In this document: piece by piece, positions 55,325 to 64,000 of the stretch
Layout of the letters: every line of letters begins with the position of its first letter
Numbering within the stretch: the stretch's first letter is position 1
Assembly: GCA_964017185.1 (NCBI GenBank)
Contig: OZ024879.1
Span: 43,221,883 to 43,285,882, forward strand
Direction of reading: 5' to 3'
From: Rugalucina vietnamica
Lineage: Eukaryota > Mollusca > Bivalvia > Lucinida > Lucinidae
DNA length: 64,000 nt
Translations under genes and position numbers: made by a program
The notes under the pieces: generated by a model
What the model saw: only the letters and a program-made list of their open reading frames with translations
The model's database searches: none
Told to the model about the DNA's origin: nothing

Positions 55325-56600
55325 CTGCACAATACCAATGTCCAAGTCTTTTTTCTGCAGAGTCAAACTGAGGGTCATTATGGGCTCCAGGATATCTATC
55401 ATTGAATAAGTTAGAGAAATGAAAAGTTCCTGTGCGACACCCTTCTTAAGTCCATTCGCTATTGCATCATGTTTAGACTGTTCTATCAAGTATGTAATGA
55501 GGCTATCAAGAGTTCGTTGGATAGCCATAAGAGCTTCATAGAAACTGAGCCGCCTCACCTGATGAACTTCTCTGTATTTGAGCTGAGGTTCATCAAGTAC
55601 ATCCTGTATTGCTGACAGCGTATCAATTTTCTTAGATGAGTGTTTGAAATGGTAGTAGATTGTCTCCAGGGTTTTCTGATATTTCTGCATGGCAGGAATT
55701 TTCTGGGCAGCTTGCTCACTGCACAAAGCCAGCCTTTGAGCAGCACAGTGTGTGTTGATAATGTGAGGGTTTACACGAAGAAATTGTCCAGCTAAGCCCT
55801 CTTTACTCCCCGTCATAGCGCTTGCTCCATCTGTCCCTAATCCCATCACCTTTGACAATGTAATCTTACGATCATGTAACTCTTTCGTTATGGCTTCGAA
55901 CATTCCTTTGCCTGTGCCGTCCTTCAACCTTATGTTTGTTAAAAACAGAGTTTTTGGAGCAAGCGTGGTTGGATTGACAATCCTCATGTTAATACACAGT
56001 TTGTGTCTAACTGTTATGTCAGTGCTTTCATCAGCTAATATCGTTACAATGGGAGATTCATTTATTTGGCTGGTCACCTGATGATCAATGACAGATGAAA
56101 TGGCATCCAACAAACTTATAGCTGTCGTTCAAGATGAGTAATCTACATGCTCATTCACCTTCAGAGCATCAGAATAGGGAGCATTTATGAGCTTCAAAAA
56201 ATCCACCATTTTTGGGGTATTTAGAAAGCGGCAATCTTTCTTTAGCAATAAAATAAACAGTCTTCATGGCTTACAGGATGGCATTTTCTTTCTTGCTAAA
56301 AACGTGATTAACTGACTTTTCCAGGTTTTGCCTTTCTTTTGGGGCATTCAGTGCCCTTTTGTGGTCACTATGTTCCAGGTGCCTGGTCAACGTTGATGTC
56401 CGAAAGTTATCTGTACCCATGCCCATAGCATTTTTGAATTTCAGATCTCGGCATAGTTTACAGTACATTTTGTTTGATTGCTCATCATATGTTAACCAGG
56501 ATGAGTGAAGTATTAACCATTTGGGTTTAAATCCTCGCCCGGTTGAAGAATACACTTGGATTTGGCAAGTTTTGAAGGTTTGATTTAACCTAATTACCAC
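55325..56600 (-). pseudogene. hAT transposase exon 1 (zinc finger and catalytic core), with two stops and a frameshift
   Basis: 56,600-56,271 encodes a TTF/BED-like zinc finger (MYCKLCRDL ... TRHLEHSDH). 56,113-55,325 encodes the catalytic core: ILADESTDI (first acidic residues), GLGTDGASAMTGSKEG and THCAAQRLAL, up to KDLDIGIVQ at a CAG/GTGAGT donor (55,323-55,325). Between 56,113 and 56,285 lie a TAA, a 1-bp frameshift and a TGA that looks like a CGA-to-TGA transition. The other exons are open, so inactivation is recent or the lesions are bypassed. Confidence 0.85.
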
Positions 56601-57222
56601 GTAATTTAGAGTCAGTCAATCAATAACCATGCACCAATCACCTGAATAATGAATCTGTTAGCTAGGCAAAGTCAACAGAGATATACCAAATAAAACAAAA
56701 ATGATAACCCCCCTGTGAAATTGGCGTGTCACCAGTAAACTATTCAAATCAGCATTTAGTTTTGAAATGCACCTTAATGTAGAGTACACATATAGCACAA
56801 TATTTATGTCAAGTCTATACTTAAAATGCCAGTGTTTTTCGGTGTTTTGGCGCACTTGGTGTTTCAATGAACTTGTGTTGCAATGCGACGATACATATAC
56901 GAAACTGGGGCGAAATAGCCAGGATATGTAATCTTAGTGCAGCGCTAATGAAGCACACCATGTTCTATTCTATATCGGACAAATGCTTTATTCTAGTGCT
57001 TTCTTTTATTAAGCGCTTGGAATGCACCGATCTCGGACGCACTTGTTTGAAAACACTTGCGCCCATTCAGTCGCAGTTTTAACGGACGCATTAACCACAG
57101 TTTTATGCGTTTTTTAGCATTCGATGCGCCTTTTCAGCGCACTACCAAGATTTAGGTGCGTTTTTTCTGGATTTCATGCGCGATTTAGCACATGGCGCAG
57201 CCCAGATAAATCCCTGCAAATG

Positions 57223-58134
57223 ATTTACTAAACAATTTAAGTCAAGTGAAAAAAATGACTTAACTATTATAGTATTACTATACCAAGACCATTAAAAAAG
57301 AAAGAACATGACCTGATGTAAACTGTTGCATGTATCCACAATACACTGTAAATTGTGAGGAGCATACTCATTCAACAATACACTGTAAAGTGTGAGGAGC
57401 ATATTCATAAATGGATCAGAAAACAACACACGAAAAAAATGACCACAATTTCTAATTTTGAACAGTGAGAAGTAGGTGTCACCTTTGCAGCAGCTCATAG
57501 AAAAGGGTTGTTTGATAATATTTTGCATTTGGGGTACATATGTAATGTATAGCAAAGTGGAAGTTTGTCGGAATTCAAAGATTAAATATTTGATTTTCCC
57601 TCCTTGTCTGTCTGAAACAATACTCGAGGACAAAAGTTATGATCTGTATACTGATGTTTTATATTATTATGGAATATGTTTAAGGACTAGGAACATTTAT
57701 ACACTGAAATGAATACATTTGTGTAAAATAACATATTGAAATATTATTCTAAAGACGAAAGCTTCTATGATGTCCTGCGAGTGCTGTAAGCAATTTCCAA
57801 GACACAATCGGAAACACACACCATAATCACACTATTTATACAGAAAGAAAAGTAAGCATTAGGACTCTAACTGTGATATTAAATTTCTCAATGAGGCACT
57901 CCATGTGCATAGATTTGCATGTCTTCAAGACATGTCATAAATCATGATTATCTTATCATTCTTGATCATATCTCATACAATGAGCACAACTACCAACAAA
58001 GATTAACATAAAACATTACACTAGCCCTATTCCTATTCCTTGTCTTAAAAATAACTAAGTATGGCTCATAACATTGCCTGCAGTAGTGCTAGATGATTCT
58101 CTGAAATAGATAAAACATCAAATATTTGTCTATT
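57223..58134 (+). other. No gene recognised
   Basis: AT-rich. Short overlapping ORFs at 57,292-57,712 have no motif. Confidence 0.4.
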
Positions 58135-58490
58135 TTAACACTGAGTCTGTTCCATTGGTATGCTTCTGCCTCCATAATTGTTAAAAAAATCAACTGTTTT
58201 AGAAAGCTGATCTTGTCGATTGGACCATTTTTCAGCTTTTCTGATAAGCTGCTGCTCATCATCACTCTGGAATAATTTGTCAATTTCTGCTTGCTCCTCC
58301 TGACTCGTCAACTTATTCTGATTCTTTTGTTCATTTATTTCTCCTAGTAGATCCAGTTTTTCCCTGTGTAAATGTTTACTGCTATTTTCCAATGTGCTAA
58401 CTTGTTGGATCCATGCTGTGCTTCGTTCAGTGCACTGATTAATAGAAAAACCCATTTCGCCCTCAAACGCTTTTCCCTTACTCCTTGAAC
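58135..58490 (-). CDS. Hypothetical coiled-coil-like ORF
   Basis: From an ATG at 58,455, 106 codons rich in Gln, Glu, Lys and Leu (EQAEIDKLFQSDDEQQLIRK), likely helical or coiled-coil. The frame is open about 12 codons further upstream (ERSRSKGKAFEGEMGF). A possible acceptor (TTTTTATTTAG) lies about 120 bp upstream but in another frame. Could be an exon of an unknown gene. Confidence 0.35.
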
Positions 58491-59054
58491 GCTCTAGTCC
58501 TTTTTAGTGTCAGCTGTGTCGTTAACTGACACAGGATAGAGGCACGCTTTAATTTCTGTGTCCAGTTCTGTACCTAAATAAAAATTAAAACTGAGATCCT
58601 TTAAGAGCAGTGAATATATTAATGAGAAAGGGGTGGGTCATACCACAGTTTCGGCTACTCAAGCCTCATCAGTGACCTTTTAGATTTGGCAACATGGAGC
58701 CAAAGGGAATTACTGAAAATTTGCAACTTTTAAGAGCTGTTATCTTTAACTAGATAAAATTTAGGTCATTCCTTATTAATTTTGGTTCCTCTGTTTTTGC
58801 GCATTTCTTTTCCAGTTTTTCTTGAGTGTTGAATTTAACTGGAGTAACATTTGGAAAGTAGTACATTTTTGTAGGTGCCCTTCCACTTAACTTGCAGACT
58901 GTCCCTGTTCTTCTTTGGCAGATTTTGTACCAACTGAACCTTTTTCAGGGGTAGATAACCCTTCTTTAGGGGTAGATAACTCCATTTAGAACTAACTGCT
59001 AATCTGAAAAAAGGAAGAAAATTACTGAACTGCATCAATGATAAAATGACACTT

Positions 59055-59230
59055 AAGGGACCGGTCATTATTTATAGCCAGGGGGGGGAGAGTGGAGGAA
59101 ATGGGGGGGGGGGGGGCTTTCAAACATTTTTCATTCGGCAAGGGGGGGCATCCAATAATTATAGTTTGATTGAGGGGGCTTTAGAAAAATAATGATAAAA
59201 ATTTGTTGGGGGCCCTGAAAATTGTCATGG
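59055..59230 (+). repeat. G-rich repeat, one end of a DNA element
   Basis: Starts GGGACCGGTCATTATTTATA, then G runs (up to 16) and GGGGGCCCTGAAAATTG. I recall similar sequence at the ends of mollusc DNA elements, but the opposite end is not found here. Confidence 0.4.
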
Positions 59231-60032
59231 AAAAAAAAACAGGATAGTAGACATAAATTAAAACTTTATTAAAACTTTGATTCTATTGTTTTCTGTTTTG
59301 TTTCATTTTTCACGAAATAATCTGCCTTCGGAGCTTCTAAGCCGGTCCGTCAAACCAGGCTTTACAGCTTGAATTTTGAAAGTCGAGACATTGTACAATC
59401 ATAACATGGCCTAGATATTGAACCATTATAAAACTTAAATGTGAGGATACTGTCCAAAAATCTAAAACTTGATACTCCATCAATCACTGTATTTTACTTC
59501 AAGTTCATTTTAAATCAACCTCTTCGTCACTGTCTTGATTTGAGCTTTCACTCTTTTCACTCTCAAACTCTTCTTCGCCTTCAAGAGGCCGGACCACTTT
59601 TTGGCCGAAAATGGATTCGGCCGGATCACAATTGAAGTGTGATGGCAATTGCCATTGATATTAAGCGTGCTCGGTCAATTTACCCGAGGGTGTGAAAGAC
59701 GGTTGTTAAACATGAAAATGACACCTGTATTAAAGACAGGTATTGTCATTATAAGATTGTGACGGATTATCGTTTGAAGTGAACGTGCATCAAAGTGTTC
59801 TTTTAATTCATTGTGAATAAAAACCTATTCTCTGTGATGTTAAAACAATCGAAAATATGTAAAGCTTGAAAATACTTTTTAAACATAATTTCACAATAAC
59901 CCAGTCCCTGTTTATAATTACTGCACTTAATCAAACAACATGCTGAAAAATCGTTTACGTATAAAATTTTCGTAAACATTTTTTTTCTTCATATTCCAAA
60001 ATTTGTTAAAACGTGCATGTTATTCTTCTATC
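59231..60032 (+). other. No gene seen
   Basis: Includes GGCCGGACCACTTTTTGGCC-like sequence at about 59,590 that is partly repeated at about 61,681. Otherwise nothing. Confidence 0.35.
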
Positions 60033-60269
60033 ATGGACATACCGCCGGTTCCTGACTATGCTGCCTTCTTTAATTGCACGCCGGTGGGTCGGGCGTCAGA
60101 CTATGATGGCCCCGACTTAAAGCTATTCATTTTAGTTGGTTGGGGCCGGAGCTTCTTGTCTGTTGCTTGGCCCACCGGGGTCCAACTGGTGTTTTTCTTT
60201 TGCTCCGGAGTTAGTAGGTTATTCGGCGCCCAGGGATCTCCATCGTCGGGCAGCGTACTCAATCTGTGA
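60033..60269 (+). CDS. ORF carried by R1 module M1
   Basis: The ATG opens MDIPPVPDYAAFFNCTPVGR and runs 78 codons to a TGA. The distal part is also open, with the same stop, in the copies at 1-169, 34,660-34,765 (minus) and 61,455-61,553 (minus). The stop codon lies inside a GTGAGT donor-like sequence, so this could be a first exon captured by the repeat. No family is recognised. Confidence 0.3.
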   Translation: MDIPPVPDYAAFFNCTPVGRASDYDGPDLKLFILVGWGRSFLSVAWPTGVQLVFFFCSGVSRLFGAQGSPSSGSVLNL

Positions 60270-61200
60270 GTCCTGGGTTTTGATTCATCAGGATGTTTAT
60301 CTTGATTTATATGTTTGTTCTTGGTGATTCATTGGCTGGTTAGAGATTCACCACGAGGACCGAAGAACTAACTAAATGTTATGAACCACTGCAGAAGCTG
60401 AGGATGAGGTTAGGCGCCTGTAAAACCGGTTCAACAGGATGTTTATCATGATTTATTTGTTTGTTCTTGATGATTCATTTACTAGTTAGAGATTCACCAC
60501 GAGGACCGAAGAACTAACTAAATGTTATGAACCACTGCAGAAGCTGAGGGTGAGGTTACGGCCGTGTAAAATCGATTTAAACCCGCCAGTAACTTTGTGT
60601 TACTGATCGTTCCAAGTCGATACTTCTGTGGTGGTTCTTTTTGTTTTATGTCTTGGTGTTTAAAATATTTTTGTGCTGTTGGCGCCTTATGTATGTTTGC
60701 ATATTTTTAGTTAAGGTAACTGAGTGGCCATCTATTGGGAAAATAGCTGCTCATTCGGCTTACGAAATGTTTTCATGGTATAAGTACCTGATTGTTAGTT
60801 TGGTTTTTTTTCCCACCTTGGTTTTTGGAGTGGGAGTCTTTTTCTGATTGCGCATTTTCCTGATCTTTGCCTACTTGTACTTTTTTAAGCCCGCCAGTAA
60901 CTTTGTGTTACTGATCGTTCCAAGCCGATACTTCTGTAGTGGCTCTTTTTGTTTTATGTCTTGGTGTTTAATTTTTTTTTGTGCTGTTGGCGCCTTATGT
61001 GTGTTTTCATAGTTTTAGTTCAGTTAAGGTAACTGAGTGGCCACCTATTGAGAAAATAGCTTCTCATTCGGCTTACGATATGTTTCATGGTATAAGTACC
61101 TGATTGTTAGTTTGGTTTTTTCCCACCTCGGTTTTTGGAGTAGGAATCTTTTTCTGATTGCGCCTTTTCCTGATCTTTGCCTACTTGTACCTTTTTCCTA
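60100..61200 (+). repeat. R1 cluster, three rearranged partial copies in tandem
   Basis: 60,100-60,432 is M1-M2. It jumps back to the end of M1 and runs through M2-M3 (60,433-60,890), then jumps from the end of M3 back into M2 (GCCCGCCAGTAACTTTG) and runs to the M3 end at 61,197. The second switch is at a shared TTTAAGC. Confidence 0.85.
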
Positions 61201-61317
61201 ATCAACCGACGTATTTTAAATTCCCTTAGCGTTCCGTCGGCAAGGCAAATCCTGTGAATATGAGCTTTCAGGCGTCATCATGTGTTTTCGACCAGGACAT
61301 GCCTTCATCATAATGAA

Positions 61318-61556
61318 AAGGTACAAGTAGGCAAAGATCAAGAAAAGGCGCAACCAGCAAAAGATTCCCACTCCAAAACCCCGAGGTGGGAAACGAATCA
61401 TCAAGAACAAACAAATAAATCATGATTAACATCCTGATGAATCAAAAACCAGGACTCACAGATTCAGTAAGCTGCCCGACGATGGAGATCCCTGGGCGCC
61501 GAATAACTTACTAACTCCGGAGCAAAAGAAAAACATCAGTTGGACCCCGGTGGGTC
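61318..61556 (-). repeat. R1 copy with internal deletion (M3 end joined to M1)
   Basis: GGTACAAGTAGGCAAAGATC through CCGAGGTGGGAAA joins directly to M1 sequence (CGAATCATCAAGAACAAAC), skipping M2 and most of M3. Confidence 0.85.
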
Positions 61557-62179
61557 CTATAAAATAAGTAGCGCTTCAAGGGCAAAAATTGTCCCAAAAG
61601 TGCATCAAAATCGTACCCCATCTCGTGCTCTCCCCCGACTCATGCCTACGGCACTCGTAAAACTCTCTGATGTTTCATGGCCGGACCACTTTTCAAAAGC
61701 CGACGACGGCCCTGCTCTTCTTTGTCGTCTTCTTCCTTTTCTTCTTCTTCCTCTTTTACTACAGACGTGCTGGTATCGGTTTAAAAACTTGGTAACTTAG
61801 CTTCATAATGAGGTTAACATGTATATAGCAGCTGCACTATTTAATAGCATAAACTCGTATAAGAAAACTGTTAAATAATAGTAACTGGTTCTCTGACAAA
61901 TAAATTATGAATAAATGCTAAACAAAAAAAAAAGCATAGAATACTGGAACTATGATAGTGATTGTGAATGAGTGCAAACAATAAACATTCTGTGCAACAT
62001 CATAAGTTTATGCAATAGGATATTTAGGGAAGGTTAATAGGTGTGAATAGCCAGTAAAGGTTAATAATTATGTTAGTTAGCAAGTCAAATCAAAGTAAAT
62101 GAGAATAAGAAGCTATTGACATGAACTAAGAGACATTATAAGAAAAACAAGATAAAGAGCAGAATGAAATTTTGACAAA
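61557..62179 (+). other. No gene recognised
   Basis: The short ORF at 61,540-61,800 runs out of R1 and has no motif. Confidence 0.4.
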
Positions 62180-63146
62180 ATCAAGGACCATATACTCTGT
62201 ACCTATTTGATAAAATTTACCCACCTTCAATCCCAAACCACTCCTTCCTGGTATAAACCACTCCTTCCTGATATAAACTATTATACAAAGTTTGAAGAAA
62301 ATTGGTGAATAAATACACAACAAAATATATCCATCTGCAGTCCACGACCACTCCTTCCTGATATGAATTGCTATACAAAGTTTGAAGAAAATCGGTAAGC
62401 AAATGCTCAAAATAAGAGCCCGGAAACGAAATTATAATATAAATCAAGGGCCACAACTCTGTACTTATTTGACGAAATTTAGCCAACTTTTCAATCCCAG
62501 CCAACTCCTTCCTGGTGTGAACTCGTATACAAAGTTTGAAGAAAACCGGTCAATAAATGCGCAAGATACAGCCCGTAGACAAAATTGTAGCGTAAATCAA
62601 GGGCGATAACTCTGTGCTTATTTCACGAAATTTACCCATCTTCAATCCCAGGCCGCTCCTTCCTGATATAAAGTCTTACACAAAGTTTAAAGAAAATTTG
62701 TCAATGAATGCTCAAGATAGAGACCTGAAACAAAGTTTTAACCTAATTCAAGGGCCATAACATACTTATTTGACGAAATGTGCCCATCTTCAATCCCAAA
62801 CCACTCCTTCCTAATATAAACGCCTATACAAAGTTTGAAGAAAATCGGCCAACATATGCTCAAGATAGAGACCGGAAACAAAGTTTTAACCTAATTTAAG
62901 GGCCATAACTGTGAACTTATTTCACGAAATTTGCCCATCGTCAATCTCAAACCCTTCAATCCTAATATAAACCCATATACAAAGTTTGAAGAAAAATCGG
63001 TCAATAAATGCTCAAGATAGAGCACGGAAAAAAGCGCTGAAGGACGGACAGACAGACAGACAAACGGACGGACTTACGGACACTTGAACGCAATTGTTGG
63101 AGGGTATAACATAATACCCCGCACTTTTGCAAGTGGCGGGGTATAA
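62180..63146 (+). repeat. Pearl-like array C (about 130-150 bp unit, six to seven copies)
   Basis: Units contain TTCAATCCCAAACCACTCC, ATACAAAGTTTGAAGAAAA, CTCAAGATAGAG and AAGGGCCATAACT. The array ends in a GACAGACAGACAAACGG-type tail and GGCGGGGTATAATA at about 63,140. Confidence 0.85.
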
Positions 63147-63389
63147 TAAATACAGCTAAAAGCCTCACAGTTACTTTTTTCAGCCCTCTTATTTTTACTT
63201 CATTTTAGACAATCCCTCTTCTAAATTGTAAAATCAGAATTTTAAGTCTCGAGCCATCTTATGTGGCTGTACAGCCTGATTTATGTCGAACCTGGCTGTT
63301 GGTGCTTTTGTGGCAAGGCTACATTGTGCATGTATTACTTTTTAGATGTATTTCCCGGCTTAATAACAGTCATAACAGACAGCGACACA

Positions 63390-63664
63390 TTAAGTTTCCA
63401 TTCTTTTTTGTTCGAGTAACTTACTCAAAAGGGCTGAGATTTGCATATAAGCACTATCAGTTACAACTTCGCCCACAGAAACTTTCTTCTCCCCAAGAAT
63501 GATCATTAATTTAATGAAGCCAAGCTTCTCAAGATTCCCGCTTTTGCCTCCAGCTTCACGCTTGTCTAGGGTGATGATGGATACAATCTTCTTCGTGTCA
63601 TTGTCCATAAAGGTGTTTGTGCAGTACTGGACACAATGACCGAAGCTGTCCATTCTTCCATCCC
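63390..63664 (-). pseudogene. Kolobok-like DDE transposase, exon fragment
   Basis: After a TTTTCAATAG acceptor the frame reads GDGRMDSFGHCVQYCTNTFM (the conserved catalytic-type GDGR.DS.G block), DKREAGGKSGNLEKLGF and EVVTDSAYMQI. It ends at a stop at 63,390. The pattern resembles the DDE region of Kolobok-type and related animal transposases. It joins in phase with exon 63,931-64,000. Confidence 0.6.
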
Positions 63665-63930
63665 CTATTGAAAAGAATATTGTGAAACCATATTCATTGC
63701 AAATAAATCAAACTACAAAGATGGAGCTATGTCAGCAGTACACAAAACACACAGCCGGGTTTGCGCTTATCATGATGACCACTTTTCCCAAGGTGCCGTT
63801 CAAATATAAGATATTTCATTGGCTTCTTGTACTTTCAAAGTATTTCTTTACATATTAGTGTTAAAAACTATTCCTAATGTTTTGTTTTAACTTTTAATTT
63901 TCATGAACAACAACAAAGGATCTAACTCAC

Positions 63931-64000
63931 CAAAAACTACTATCTGCTCATCACGGAGACCAGCCAGAAGTGCATCCTACGTTTCCTCCCAATGCGAACC
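63931..64000 (-). pseudogene. Kolobok-like transposase, upstream exon (window edge)
   Basis: Minus frame HWEET-stop-DALLAGLRDEQIVVF, then a TTG/GTGAGT donor. The split Gly codon is completed by the next exon (phase 1). The in-frame TAG probably was CAG. Continues outside the window. Confidence 0.55.

Larger units (their letters stand above)
52254..57216. mobile_element. Complete hAT transposon (4,963 bp) with TIRs and 6-bp target duplication
   Basis: Left end CAGGGATTTATCTGG; the right end is its exact inverted copy (CCAGATAAATCCCTG). CAAATG flanks both sides (52,248-52,253 and 57,217-57,222). It contains a four-exon transposase gene on the minus strand. Just inside the left end lie hairpins (GGATGGGCC/GGCCCATCC and a G-rich one at 52,375-52,420). 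Nested inside are an R1 fragment, hairpin H2, a SINE and a 105-bp palindrome. Usual hAT duplications are 8 bp (range 5-8). Confidence 0.85.

Overview
The window is eukaryotic, intron-bearing, AT-rich animal DNA. It is best explained as a bivalve-like mollusc genome; this is inferred from the mix of BEL/Pao, Tx1/L1-like and CR1/Jockey-like retroelements, tRNA-derived SINEs, and arrays of about 145-175 bp units ending in short simple repeats ("pearl"-like structure). There is no convincing intact housekeeping gene. Almost everything recognisable is mobile DNA in various states of decay, with nesting that can be dated relatively from the sequence.

Layout. 1-641: copy of a dispersed repeat that I call R1. 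717-2632: broken envelope-like gene of an endogenous retroelement. 3668-8784: a pair of 604-605 bp direct repeats bracketing a broken Mutator-like transposase and an intact zinc-loop His-Me-finger (HNH-type) endonuclease ORF; the left direct repeat carries an R1 insertion for which the right repeat is the empty site. 9.1-12 kb: two duplicated loci joining an RNase H fragment to an 81-bp proline/arginine-coding minisatellite, with a small three-exon gene between them whose introns are diverged R1 sequence. 12-18.4 kb: tandem repeats, a long TATG microsatellite with higher-order structure, and other noncoding DNA. 18.5-24.6 kb (minus): a Tx1/L1-like LINE split by a 2,452-bp TIR element at a TA target. 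25.8-31.1 kb: SINEs, R1 copies, an array carrying nuclear-receptor/CRE-like palindromes, and a 1.15-kb foldback element with a pogo-type MITE nested in one arm.

33.5-40.2 kb (plus): a multi-exon hAT-like (ZNF862-type) gene with lesions and intronic insertions. 41.6-43 kb: a tandem array of five cysteine-rich exon-like units. 43-43.7 kb (minus): small exon-like ORFs of unknown function. 45.36-45.53 kb: a MITE with a 5-bp target duplication. 48-50.3 kb (minus): a decayed BEL/Pao pol fragment fused to a charged coding repeat. 51.5-52.2 kb (minus): CR1-like LINE tail. 52,254-57,216: a complete TIR-bounded hAT transposon with a four-exon transposase gene on the minus strand and a 6-bp target duplication. 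58-63 kb: unknown coiled-coil ORF, G-rich element, a rearranged R1 cluster and a pearl-like array. 63.39-64 kb (minus): edge of a Kolobok-like transposase with one intron.

The most informative signals are structural: exact empty and filled sites, target duplications that restore a reading frame, a transposase plus endonuclease unit inside long direct repeats, and a repeat family whose 3' end coincides with an intron's 3' splice site. All family assignments are from recognised motifs only; no database search was run.
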